Assembly (NCBI GenBank): GCA_034437655.1
Contig: DAOTTU010000099.1
Coordinates: forward strand, 42,501 to 106,500
Source: J027 sp034437655
Lineage (GTDB): Bacteria > Chloroflexota > Anaerolineae > Aggregatilineales > J027
Direction: 5' to 3'
DNA: 64,000 nucleotides
The translations under genes and the position numbers were made by a program. The notes beneath the pieces were generated by a model. That model was not told where the DNA came from. It searched no databases and saw nothing but the letters and a program-made list of their open reading frames with translations. This document shows, in pieces, positions 1-8,569 of this stretch (position 1 is the first letter of the stretch; every line of letters starts with the position of its first letter).

Positions 1-1689
1 TTGTGCGGTGGCAGCCAGCTTCTTTTGCGCCCCACCCTGCGTTGCAAAATGCTGAATATGCTGCTGCAAAGCCTCACTGGGCTTATAAACCTGATTGTGC
101 AACGACCGATACAGCAACAGCAGATCATTAATGGTGACACGTAGTTCGTCGTTGCGTTGTTTGAACAGATGCCGAACACGGTTCATATCAGACACAATCG
201 GCGTGGTTGTTTCCACCGCGACTTCAGATGTGGGCTTATAATATTTGCCGAGCCTGGTAGCAGTGTCTTTGGAAATTGATAAGTTCACCTGGCGCGGTTG
301 CAGGTTTGCACCAGTCGGTACTGTTGGTTGTGTGATTGACCGTAGATGCCGCGACGCAAAATTTGTGTAAATTTCAGCAATTGCCATCCCAAGTGTGGCG
401 TCAAAAAAGATATGCGACTGATCAAACACCAGACTGTACGGTGTGCGGAAAATAGTTAATGGATGATCACCAATTCCCCGTTGCCCCTGTCGAATTTTTG
501 ACAGCGGTAGCGATGCGTCTGCCATATCCCAATTCAGAATAATAGGAGCGCTGCGTAGCATTTCAAGTTCTGCCTGTAAAGGGCGTGGCAACGATTCTCG
601 GGCATTTGGTTGGGACGCGCGCGGAATAACCGTCAGCCAATTATCAGCCTGCGGGCCTTCAGGGGGGGTGCCATTGTTCACGATCGCATGCGCCATTCCC
701 CGCGTTACCTGTTCTGGCAAGCGTTTGTCGCCATGCATAAACGGCACGAGGTAGTATTGCCCACGCCAAATCACACCAATTGAACACTCTGTCGGAGCCA
801 GTAATTGACGTTCGTCATTATAGGTCGAGGGTTGAAGCCGTGCCAACACTGACATTTGCTCCTGATACGCACGCCGCTCATCGTCAGCAAGGGTTTCTTG
901 TTCACCCCACGCATGGATCGTCTTGTCAACGTCACGGTCTTGCCATTCATCCCCAAGCCGCTCACGCACGAATTTGTTAAAAATAGCCTGTCGATAGTGA
1001 ATGTAACGCTGTTCAGACGACGTACGAGGAACATCATACGGCCGACGCGCCAACCATTGATGCACCATCCGCGTATCGTTAAGTGCATCCCCCATCCGTG
1101 TCAGCAGCAGCCGTTCACGCCATTCAGCGGTCAGCAACTGGTCATAAATTTCAAGTAAATCGCCCACAGCCAGAATATTTGCAGCCAGTTGATCGCCGTC
1201 ACTCAAGTCTGCGCGTAATAACGACAGGTTTTGTTGAAACCCAATGGTTTCGCAAGCATGACGCGCCGCATCTTCACGCAGGCCAAATTCAAGATAGAAT
1301 TGCCACACCCCGTGCGGGAACGCGTCGTCAGGGTCGCGCCCTGCTGCCCGCAACAGCATCTGATAACCGCTGATGAGCAACGCAGGTGTTGAATAAAAGG
1401 CCATGTACGACGCCTTGCCAAGCATGGTCGCCATTCCCTGTTGCAGCAAGGACATCATCCGTTTAGAGTCGCCTTGCGCTAACCGTCGTCCCTGCGCCGC
1501 CCGTAGTTGTGAGAAAACCATTTTCACCACGTTGCCAGCAGGCAGCACACGCCCAATATCTTCGGCTAGCTCAGTGAGTTCATCAATTTCAAGCTGCGTG
1601 AGTTCATTCACGTTGGCACTGGTCATCACATGGTTGATACTGAGCGCCGTTGCTCGCTGCGCCTGCGTGATGGCTTTGTCTGTACTCAT
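1..1689 (-). CDS. Unidentified protein, C-terminus cut by window edge; weak acyltransferase-like signature
   Basis: 563 codons are present from the ATG at 1687-1689, and the frame is open to base 1, so the C-terminus lies outside the window. I do not recognise the family. The first ~330 residues look helical and carry no known motif. Around residue 426 there is an H-x3-D signature (H426, D430, in QSHIFFDAT), and near residues 515-530 a stretch reading VTINDLLLLY. Both resemble the catalytic HxxxD and a downstream helix of CoA-dependent acyltransferases of the chloramphenicol-acetyltransferase/condensation fold. This is an inference from two short stretches, and the Gly that normally follows the Asp is Ala here. 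The start lies 4 bases after the stop of the upstream glycosidase-like gene, so the two are probably co-transcribed. Confidence 0.75.
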   Translation of the reverse strand, partial: MSTDKAITQAQRATALSINHVMTSANVNELTQLEIDELTELAEDIGRVLPAGNVVKMVFSQLRAAQGRRLAQGDSKRMMSLLQQGMATMLGKASYMAFYSTPALLISGYQMLLRAAGRDPDDAFPHGVWQFYLEFGLREDAARHACETIGFQQNLSLLRADLSDGDQLAANILAVGDLLEIYDQLLTAEWRERLLLTRMGDALNDTRMVHQWLARRPYDVPRTSSEQRYIHYRQAIFNKFVRERLGDEWQDRDVDKTIHAWGEQETLADDERRAYQEQMSVLARLQPSTYNDERQLLAPTECSIGVIWRGQYYLVPFMHGDKRLPEQVTRGMAHAIVNNGTPPEGPQADNWLTVIPRASQPNARESLPRPLQAELEMLRSAPIILNWDMADASLPLSKIRQGQRGIGDHPLTIFRTPYSLVFDQSHIFFDATLGMAIAEIYTNFASRHLRSITQPTVPTGANLQPRQVNLSISKDTATRLGKYYKPTSEVAVETTTPIVSDMNRVRHLFKQRNDELRVTINDLLLLYRSLHNQVYKPSEALQQHIQHFATQGGAQKKLAATAQ

Positions 1690-1693
1690 AACG

Positions 1694-3640
1694 CTAGCTT
1701 TCCATGTCCGTGTTCTGCACACGAATAATTTTGCTGACATCGACAGACAGCATGAACGATGATCCGACAATAGGTTGCGGTGCCTGGGGTGTGCCGGGCA
1801 TGTGTACGGTCGCAGCCTGTAAATCTTGCGTATGCAAAGTGACGGATTGTATTTCGGCTTCATAGTTAAGCAAATTATATTGTAAGGTACCGTCTTGTTC
1901 GCGCCATAACATGAACAACATGCGCCCTGCCGACTCGACACGTGGCAACCCTGACGGGATAACCTGCAACAACGTGTGCCGCATCTCATCCGTCAAGACC
2001 TGCCGAACGGCAAGCCGACGTGCAATAAATTGGCGGTTTAGCCCCCACCGCACCACACGACGAAATAAGCGTCGGGTGTGGTACCAATTCACCAGACGCA
2101 TCAACTGACGGTTGAATAGCCGCAACACAGGGCGTAAGGGCAAGGGCACACCACGGATCGTACGTGCAGAGATTAGTCGCCATACCGGGCGCTCACTGAC
2201 CGTATCAGACGACTTGTTGACAAGTACCAGCTTTCCACCTGTGGCTTTAAATTCCTCAATGCGGGCTGCCCTATGCTGCAACATCTCACCCGAGGGCACC
2301 ACAAGGACCGTAACACCATCCCAGTCATCATCGAAGTCAACAACACGTAACGGATAACCAGCATCTTGTAGCACGGTTAAAATATTGCTAACCAGCGATT
2401 GTTGCGGCTGCCACTGTAGCGCATCTTCTGTAAAGGTAATCAAAACCGCAATTGGCGCTGCATTTTGGCGTGACTTAAGTTGTGCCTGCCATTCAGACTG
2501 CCACAGATTGAGTTGCTGCACCGCCTGTTGGATACCTGCATAACGTCCATGCAGTAGGCTAGAAAGCTGTCCTCGTCGCCGTATGGCAACTCCCGGCATA
2601 ACAATCGGCACCCCAAGCAGCAACGACTCCAGCAAAAGCTGACTGTAATGGCGCACAGGATGCGGTGGCGCACTACCGGGCACAACCGGTAGCATGTTCG
2701 GATGACGCGCCACACTTTTTTTCACCATCAGCGCATTAACCAGCATCTGCGCAGTATGACGCTCGGTTAACCCATCATCAGACTGATTGAGTGATGTTGC
2801 AGTGAACCAATTTCGGTCATAGATAAGTAATCCGTCAAAGCTCTCGTGCAACTTGCGCATCGCAATACCGCGATTTAGGAGTAGATTGTTGGCCCTCGGA
2901 TCATCAACTTGTAGGAATGTTCGTCCTTCGGGCAAATGCTCACGAATCAGTGTGACCCACACATTTACAGACGCCACCAAACGTTCCGCTCGCCACTGAA
3001 TATACTGCTGCACATTCTGGCGGCCAGAGTTTAATATTTGAGGGAGACGTGCATACCCAGAACCTGCCTGAAAATCCTGCTGACTGGCCGCGTCGTAGGT
3101 GCCAATAACACCTATCGGTGCTGTCGGCAAATCCAGTCCAAATCCCCCCTGTCCTTCCACATACAAGCCAATAGCATCAACCCCGGTTGTCGCTAACTGC
3201 CGAATCCGCTCACCAATAAGTGTTTGCCAATCGTGATGATGCAATTGTACAAAATAGCGCTGGGGACTATGCAAAAGACGGTTATCATCGGGGTCTACCG
3301 CATACCAGGACTCGCCTTCAAAGCTCCCGGTCGCAAGTGCTGTTGAAACAGAAATCACACCAATGACTTGAACATCCTGTTGTTGATAGTAACGGACTCC
3401 GGCATCAAAGCGTTCGATGCTGGCTTCAAGCAATTCTGGTGGCAGGCCATCATCAAAAGGGATAACAACCCAGTTGAAACCCATGGCCGCAACACGCTCG
3501 GCCCCTTCTACTGAGAGATTAAGGTCAAGTGCATTGTGGTCCAGAGCGTAGTGGTGAATGCGCAGTACTGGCGCATGTTCAAGCAGATATTTGTGTGGTA
3601 AAAAAAGCGGGCGATTGGCACCAGCCTCGAAGGGGTTCAC
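1694..3640 (-). CDS. Putative TIM-barrel glycoside hydrolase-like protein with C-terminal Rossmann-like domain
   Basis: 648-residue protein starting at GTG 3638-3640, without a signal peptide. Residues ~45-330 show the alternating strand pattern of a TIM barrel (NWVVIPFDD, VQVIGVISVS, VDAIGLYVEGQGGFG with E162, FLQVDDPRAN, FDGLLIYDRNW). Residues ~390-490 (PIAVLITF ... LRVVDFDDDWDGVTVLVVPSG ... GGKLVLVN) resemble the class-I-amidotransferase-like domain that follows the barrel in GH42-type beta-galactosidases. The remaining ~150 residues look like a beta-rich end domain. A carbohydrate-active role is an inference from this layout; I cannot name the catalytic acids with confidence, and an inactive barrel is possible. 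It forms a two-gene unit with the cut gene downstream (4-base gap). Confidence 0.6.
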   Translation of the reverse strand: MNPFEAGANRPLFLPHKYLLEHAPVLRIHHYALDHNALDLNLSVEGAERVAAMGFNWVVIPFDDGLPPELLEASIERFDAGVRYYQQQDVQVIGVISVSTALATGSFEGESWYAVDPDDNRLLHSPQRYFVQLHHHDWQTLIGERIRQLATTGVDAIGLYVEGQGGFGLDLPTAPIGVIGTYDAASQQDFQAGSGYARLPQILNSGRQNVQQYIQWRAERLVASVNVWVTLIREHLPEGRTFLQVDDPRANNLLLNRGIAMRKLHESFDGLLIYDRNWFTATSLNQSDDGLTERHTAQMLVNALMVKKSVARHPNMLPVVPGSAPPHPVRHYSQLLLESLLLGVPIVMPGVAIRRRGQLSSLLHGRYAGIQQAVQQLNLWQSEWQAQLKSRQNAAPIAVLITFTEDALQWQPQQSLVSNILTVLQDAGYPLRVVDFDDDWDGVTVLVVPSGEMLQHRAARIEEFKATGGKLVLVNKSSDTVSERPVWRLISARTIRGVPLPLRPVLRLFNRQLMRLVNWYHTRRLFRRVVRWGLNRQFIARRLAVRQVLTDEMRHTLLQVIPSGLPRVESAGRMLFMLWREQDGTLQYNLLNYEAEIQSVTLHTQDLQAATVHMPGTPQAPQPIVGSSFMLSVDVSKIIRVQNTDMES

Positions 3641-3680
3641 AGTACCCTCGTCAATATGCTATCAACAATGTGTCAAACAG

Positions 3681-3709
3681 TTTACGTCTTGCTGTTGGTA
3701 GATTACAAT
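3681..3709 (+). promoter_or_regulatory. Sigma-70-type promoter for the small gene at 3768
   Basis: A -35 box TTTACG (3681-3686) and a -10 box TACAAT (3704-3709) are separated by exactly 17 bases. This predicts a transcript start near 3716 and a ~50-base leader before the ATG at 3768, which has a GGAG ribosome site at 3754-3757. Confidence 0.5.
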
Positions 3710-3767
3710 AGATGTATTATCCGAACAAGGCTTGATAGACAGTTGCAAAGCGACGGAGCCCACCATA

Positions 3768-4091
3768 ATGACACAATCCTCTACTGAGCGCATCGCAGCG
3801 ATTAAAGCTATGCGTCTACAAAAAGCCAAGCATCATCTCGAACAATACGCGCCTATCTGGCTGGTGGACGAAAAGCCGATACCTGCCGAAGACGCGATCC
3901 AGTTCGAAGTCGTGTTTTTTCACCCGTCCTACAAGTGGGTCAAGCGCCGCTATCGTTATGATGGCTTTTCAGATGTGCTGTACCAGATGGGCCAACGCAG
4001 CATTGACGAAGATCGCGCCCTTGAAATTCAAGAAGATGAACCGTTTATTTCTGCGCCAATGATTAATTCTGTCGATTCCTACGGTGGCTAG
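3768..4091 (+). CDS. Small conserved-looking protein of unknown function
   Basis: 107-residue soluble protein. The ATG at 3768 is chosen over an in-frame TTG at 3732 because GGAG lies 10 bases upstream and the extra N-terminal residues look like leader. The sequence has a basic helical start (IAAIKAMRLQKAKHHLEQY), then a central part rich in aromatic and charged residues (PSYKWVKRRYRYDGFSDVLYQMG) and an acidic end. There is no membrane segment and no cysteine. It is a single-gene unit with its own promoter, divergent from the glycosidase-like gene and convergent with the glycosyltransferase. I do not recognise the family and assign no function. Confidence 0.65.
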   Translation: MTQSSTERIAAIKAMRLQKAKHHLEQYAPIWLVDEKPIPAEDAIQFEVVFFHPSYKWVKRRYRYDGFSDVLYQMGQRSIDEDRALEIQEDEPFISAPMINSVDSYGG

Positions 4092-4130
4092 TGCCTTTGC
4101 TGGCCACCCGATTCTGTCCATCCATACCCG

Positions 4131-5390
4131 CTAGGAAACATCCACGAATAGCGCCAGCAACCGGTCAACAATGGTGTCCCATGCATAATGTTGCGCCACT
4201 GCACTTGCTCTTGCTCCCATCTGTTGTTGCTGTTCAGGGTCTGTAATCAGCGTACGGATACTGTTAGCAAGCATTTGCGGGTCACGCACAGGCACATGTA
4301 ACCCGGTTTCATAGTCTCGAATCAAAAACGCCAACCCACCAACTTCTGACGCAATGACTGGTGTTCCGCAGGCCATCGCTTCTAGCGCCACCATGCCGAA
4401 ACTCTCGTAGTCCGATGGCATAACCAGTGCTTCAGTTGCATTATAGTACAAGGGGAGCGCGTCGTGCCCTTGTGCGCCACTAAAAACGATATGGTCTTCC
4501 AGACGCAATTCACGACACAGTGCTTGTAACCGCTCGATTTCGGGTACTGGATCGTTTAAGTCACCACCAACAATATACAGCTTGAGGTTGCCAAGCACAG
4601 CCGGATGCTCTGTGTGCAGAAGCGCCAGCGCACGGAGAATCGTTTCAACCCCTTTCAACGGCTCAATCCGACCGACAAATAGCAACATGTGTTCTTCGGG
4701 TTGCAACCCCAACGCCGCACGAGCTTCAGCGGCTGGTATTGGAAAGAAATGCGCCAGGTCTACACCCGGCGGCACAATCTCAATCTTCCGACGGTCGGCA
4801 CGATACAACCACATCAACTGTAGCCGCTCTGCGGGGGTCGCTGCCACAAGCAAATTCGCCTCGTTGATAATCTCCGCTTCGACCGCAACACGCATGTTCT
4901 GCTCTTGCATAGAGATGCGCGTGCCATTAGCTGCTTTTTCACTGTCAGCGATCCTGTCTTTCATACGCCCCAGCGTGTGAAACATCTGGATAAACGGTAC
5001 ACCGAATGCATCACGCAAAGCCATTGCTACCCACCCGCTAAGCCAGTAGTGACTATACACCACGTCATACGTCACCGCGTTGTCGCGAATGAATGTGAGC
5101 AAAGCATTGCGAAACTCTGGGAGATGGGGATAAATCGCTGCGCTTTCCATAAATTCTGGTGGCCCGGCTGGCAAATAAATCAACCGTGCGCCCTCGGCAA
5201 TATCTCTAATCATGCCCCGCCGACTGGGGTCGTCTTCGCGGGTAAAAACATCCACCTGCACCCCTCGCTTACCCAAAAAGCGTACCACTTCGCGCACATA
5301 GACATTCATGCCGCCTGTCTTTTTACCGCCCAACGGTGCCAGGGGCGAAGTATGCACGCTTAGAATCGCGATACGCTGAAGCTGTTGCAT
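4131..5390 (-). CDS. GT4-family glycosyltransferase, MshA/sucrose-synthase-like
   Basis: GT-B-fold retaining glycosyltransferase. The N-terminal domain starts RIAILSVHTSP and continues with GGMNVYVREVVRFLGKRGVQVDVFTR, the pattern of MshA and sucrose-phosphate-synthase relatives. The C-terminal nucleotide-sugar domain has FVGRIEPLKGVETILRA and the ESFGMVALE motif (E-x7-E) followed by ACGTPVIAS. About 419 residues is normal length. I chose the ATG at 5390 because AGGGA lies 7 bases upstream; an in-frame ATG at 5405 is the alternative. It follows the GNAT gene in the same direction after a short gap. The acceptor cannot be read from sequence: inositol phosphate, fructose phosphate or a cell-surface glycan are all possible. 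Confidence 0.88.
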   Translation of the reverse strand: MQQLQRIAILSVHTSPLAPLGGKKTGGMNVYVREVVRFLGKRGVQVDVFTREDDPSRRGMIRDIAEGARLIYLPAGPPEFMESAAIYPHLPEFRNALLTFIRDNAVTYDVVYSHYWLSGWVAMALRDAFGVPFIQMFHTLGRMKDRIADSEKAANGTRISMQEQNMRVAVEAEIINEANLLVAATPAERLQLMWLYRADRRKIEIVPPGVDLAHFFPIPAAEARAALGLQPEEHMLLFVGRIEPLKGVETILRALALLHTEHPAVLGNLKLYIVGGDLNDPVPEIERLQALCRELRLEDHIVFSGAQGHDALPLYYNATEALVMPSDYESFGMVALEAMACGTPVIASEVGGLAFLIRDYETGLHVPVRDPQMLANSIRTLITDPEQQQQMGARASAVAQHYAWDTIVDRLLALFVDVS

Positions 5391-5421
5391 CCGTAGTTCC
5401 CTCATCGCTTGTCCAGCGGTT

Positions 5422-6450
5422 CTATGCCGAGGTCGAAAATTGCGCCATAAGGTTCATCACCCGGGTATCCTTGCCACCCATCTGATATTTATATTCTTCA
5501 TCACCGCGCAGGAAATCAAAATGCGTGTACCCATCCGTGATCGCATCTCGAATGAGGTTGGCAAGCAATACAATCCCGGGGCTAAGCGTGCCCCCTACCG
5601 ACGCATCCAGCCCAGAATTATAGACCAGAATACGATTGTTATAGATAAAGCTGAGATACGCCGCTGCATAGTCCCCTTGAATGGTCATAAAGGACAATTG
5701 CAGCCATCCGTTTTGATGAATCAATGGGACAATACGCTCAAAGAACGCAACATGAGCAGCATTTTCCAAAAATTCGCGTTTGTCCTGGCTGGCGCTGCGC
5801 ATCAGTGCGAGAAAATGTTGCATTTCCGCATTCAGGTCGTGGTCATCAGTAACGACGTACCATTGAATGTCGTCGCCAAAGCCATCAATTTTGCGCATCT
5901 TGCGTTTCAGTTCATGGCGCTGTTTCTTATCAAGCGCTTGAACGTAACTGGCAAAATCCTCCGGCAATGTCACCACCGGGCATACCTCCTGCTCTTGCAC
6001 TTCTACGTTGACATCTAACGCTCGCAACGCTTCCACAAAACCACCGTTCAGTAAGTGTGCTGTTTCGGGAATATTACACAGGTCAAGTGCGTCAAATTGA
6101 TCCTGCTGCTCCACAAGGTAGGCTGCTAGCGCACGGTAGACCTCACTACTGCCCTCACGCTGCACAATAATGCTCAGATAGTCGGTAACATCCACGCACC
6201 CGATTGACCGCACCACACGTCGCTGTGCGGGCTGTGTTTCTATAAACCAGGGCGCAATGCCAGCCAAACGGCCCGTACCATCACGTACGGTCAGCACCCA
6301 AAGCTCACCGGGATGATAGGCTGCCCACCATGCGGACTGCCATTCCCGGGTCAAAAATATCAAATCATCCGTACTCTCTTGCAGCAACTCGTTCCATTCA
6401 TCCTGCAACGCTTCAAACACAGACGTAGTCGTATACGCGGTAATGTCCAA
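5422..6450 (-). CDS. FemAB/BioF2-like GNAT acyltransferase
   Basis: 342-residue protein of the GNAT-fold 'acetyltransferase_6' type (CelD/BioF2/FemAB-like). Supporting stretches are DEWNELLQES at the start, FLTREWQSAWW, a central KKQRHELKRKMRKI segment, and the C-terminal core AAYLSFIYNNRILVYNSGLD followed by FDFLRGDEEYKYQMG, which is typical of this family. Members transfer acyl or aminoacyl groups during polysaccharide or peptidoglycan-related biosynthesis. The neighbouring glycosyltransferase, 31 bases downstream in the same direction, fits a shared role in modifying a glycan or glycolipid, but the substrate is unknown. No signal peptide, so the protein is cytoplasmic. Confidence 0.82.
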   Translation of the reverse strand: MDITAYTTTSVFEALQDEWNELLQESTDDLIFLTREWQSAWWAAYHPGELWVLTVRDGTGRLAGIAPWFIETQPAQRRVVRSIGCVDVTDYLSIIVQREGSSEVYRALAAYLVEQQDQFDALDLCNIPETAHLLNGGFVEALRALDVNVEVQEQEVCPVVTLPEDFASYVQALDKKQRHELKRKMRKIDGFGDDIQWYVVTDDHDLNAEMQHFLALMRSASQDKREFLENAAHVAFFERIVPLIHQNGWLQLSFMTIQGDYAAAYLSFIYNNRILVYNSGLDASVGGTLSPGIVLLANLIRDAITDGYTHFDFLRGDEEYKYQMGGKDTRVMNLMAQFSTSA

Positions 6451-6639
6451 AATTCAGATTTCCTTTCTGTGAACCTGTATTGTTCCCAGGCGCCAATCAA
6501 ACTTTCTCAGTTTAAGAGATTTGAGTAAAGTTGCGCAGGGGATATATCCGTGATAAACTGCGCTTAATTATGCACTTATTACCCTCAGAACAACCTTAAA
6601 GCGTGTTGTAATCAACCTAAAAATGGAAACTGCGAACAC

Positions 6640-7779
6640 ATGGCCACCAAAATTCTTGTAGTGGATGACGATGTAGACAGCTTGAAACTTATTGGCCTGA
6701 TGCTACAACGTCAGGGCTATGAGGTCGAAGGGGCAAACTCTGGAAGCCAGGCGCTTGACAAGGCAAACGCTGAACGGCCCGACCTGATTATCCTTGACGT
6801 CATGATGCCAGATATGGACGGCTACACAGTCGCCCGGGAACTGCGAAGCAATTCACACACCGACAAAATCCCGATTATTATGTTTACCGCCAAGACCTTA
6901 ATCGATGACAAGGTCGCAGGTTTTGAGGCCGGCGCAGACGATTATCTTACCAAACCAACCCACCCCGCCGAACTCGCTTCCCGCGTGAAGGCCATCCTCG
7001 CCAGAAGCGCTGCTGCCCGCCGTGGCCAGGACGCGGTTAGCCGCAGCTTTGCTTTTATCGGTGCCAAGGGGGGAATTGGAACCACTACGCTTGCCGCCAA
7101 CATCGGTGCTATTCTCGCTGAGCGTGGACCGACATCGCTGGTTGACTTCCGGCTTGGGCAAGGGGCGCTGGGGCTCAGCCTGGGGCTTGGCCGCTCAACG
7201 GGTCTGGCCAATGTCGCCAGCCGACCTCCTGCGGAAATCAACGCACAAAGTGTTGAGTCTGAACTGGTGACCCACAACAGTGGGTTAAGGCTCCTGCTTT
7301 CGTCATCCCGTCCACGTGAAAACCAGCTCAGCATCTCACAAGAAGCCGCCATTGCTGTCATCAACGCCCTTGGTGAGCTGTCTAACAATGTGTTGGTAGA
7401 CCTCGGTGCCGGGCTTAACCGTTTAAGTGCCCGCATTCTCCGTGAAGTCAACCTGACGGTTCTCACTGTAGAACCCAATCGCATTTCAATGGCAATGGCA
7501 CGCAACTTATTAGACGAACTGCGGCAGATTGGGCTTAATGACTCACATATCTTCGTGGCAATCATCAACCGCACACCGTCTGGCATTCAACTCTCGTGGC
7601 AAGACGCTGAACGTATCCTGGGCAACAACAATATCGCGATGATCTCCCCTGCACCTGAACTTGCTTTTCAGGCCGCTGAGTCTGGGGTGCCGCTGGTACG
7701 GTATCAGCCTGACGCGATTATTGTGAACCAATTCAGTAAATTAGCAGAGGAAGTATTGAAACGGGCCAGCGAGGCATAG
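6640..7779 (+). CDS. Response-regulator receiver fused to MinD/CpaE-like ATPase
   Basis: 379 residues in two domains. Residues 1-122 form a receiver domain with the acidic pair D9/D10, phosphoacceptor D53 (ILDVMMPD), T83 and K105 (LTKP), so it should be phosphorylatable. Residues ~136-375 are a ParA/MinD-type ATPase with the deviant Walker A KGGIGTTT (143-150) and a later LVDLGAG stretch. This is the CpaE/TadZ arrangement, which in pilus systems places the secretion machine at a cell position, although CpaE receivers are often degenerate and this one is intact. No Tad pilus genes are in the window. Downstream in the same direction lie a sirtuin and a GAF histidine kinase, a plausible partner kinase. 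Confidence 0.85.
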   Translation: MATKILVVDDDVDSLKLIGLMLQRQGYEVEGANSGSQALDKANAERPDLIILDVMMPDMDGYTVARELRSNSHTDKIPIIMFTAKTLIDDKVAGFEAGADDYLTKPTHPAELASRVKAILARSAAARRGQDAVSRSFAFIGAKGGIGTTTLAANIGAILAERGPTSLVDFRLGQGALGLSLGLGRSTGLANVASRPPAEINAQSVESELVTHNSGLRLLLSSSRPRENQLSISQEAAIAVINALGELSNNVLVDLGAGLNRLSARILREVNLTVLTVEPNRISMAMARNLLDELRQIGLNDSHIFVAIINRTPSGIQLSWQDAERILGNNNIAMISPAPELAFQAAESGVPLVRYQPDAIIVNQFSKLAEEVLKRASEA

Positions 7780-7804
7780 GTCAGTTGCCCACTCCCCGCC
7801 GTCA

Positions 7805-8569
7805 ATGAATGATTATCTTGCAGCCGCGCAACTCATCCAGGAATCCAGCACCGTCCTGGCGCTAACTGGCGCAGGCATCAGCACTGCTTCAGGTATACCA
7901 GACTTCAGAAGCCCCGATTCAGGATTGTGGCAGCAGTATAATCCTATGGAAGTTGCAACCCTGCGGAGCTTCCGCTATCACCCCGAAAGATTCTATGACT
8001 GGATGCGCCCAATTGCGGCTGCAATTCACAACGCTCAGCCCAACGCAGCGCACCTTGCTCTGGCAACGCTTGAGTCTGTTGGGCATTTGCATGGTATCAT
8101 CACACAAAATATTGACTTATTGCATGACAAAGCGGGTTCAAAGACGGTTTTTGAAGTCCACGGTCATACCCGCACAATGACGTGTATTGAGTGCTTCAAA
8201 CACTATGAGGCCGACCCGTTCATGGCCCGCTGGCAGCAAGACGGTACCCTGCCAACCTGCACAGCTTATCGTTGTGGTGGCATCCTGAAACCCGATGTCA
8301 TCTTGTTTGGTGAACAACTACCCGCGCAGGTGATGATTGGTGTTGAACGCGCCTTGCGTTCTTGCGATACATTGCTGATAGCCGGCTCTTCGCTAGAGGT
8401 CGTGCCCGTTGCTGATATTCCGCAGCGAGTCAAGCATTCTGGCGGTAAGTTGATTATAATCAATCTGCAACCGACCGCATACGATCGCATTGCAGACATC
8501 GTGTTGCATGAGAATGTAACGGTCGCTTTGCCACGCATTGTGTCGATTATAGAGGGCAAAAACCAATGA
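7805..8569 (+). CDS. cobB: NAD-dependent protein deacylase, Sir2 family (CobB-like)
   Basis: 254-residue sirtuin removing acetyl or other acyl groups from lysine at the expense of NAD+. Visible signatures are the NAD-binding GAGIS (22-26) and GIPDFRSP, the TQNID motif, the catalytic His in EVHGH near residue 118, and a zinc site of CIEC plus a C-x4-C pair (CTAYRC), then GGILKPDVILFGE. Size and order match bacterial CobB. It lies 25 bases after the receiver-ATPase gene, and its last codons overlap the start of the histidine kinase (ATGA, 8566-8569). This argues for one transcript and translational coupling. The link between the sirtuin and signalling is suggested only by position. Confidence 0.92.
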   Translation: MNDYLAAAQLIQESSTVLALTGAGISTASGIPDFRSPDSGLWQQYNPMEVATLRSFRYHPERFYDWMRPIAAAIHNAQPNAAHLALATLESVGHLHGIITQNIDLLHDKAGSKTVFEVHGHTRTMTCIECFKHYEADPFMARWQQDGTLPTCTAYRCGGILKPDVILFGEQLPAQVMIGVERALRSCDTLLIAGSSLEVVPVADIPQRVKHSGGKLIIINLQPTAYDRIADIVLHENVTVALPRIVSIIEGKNQ

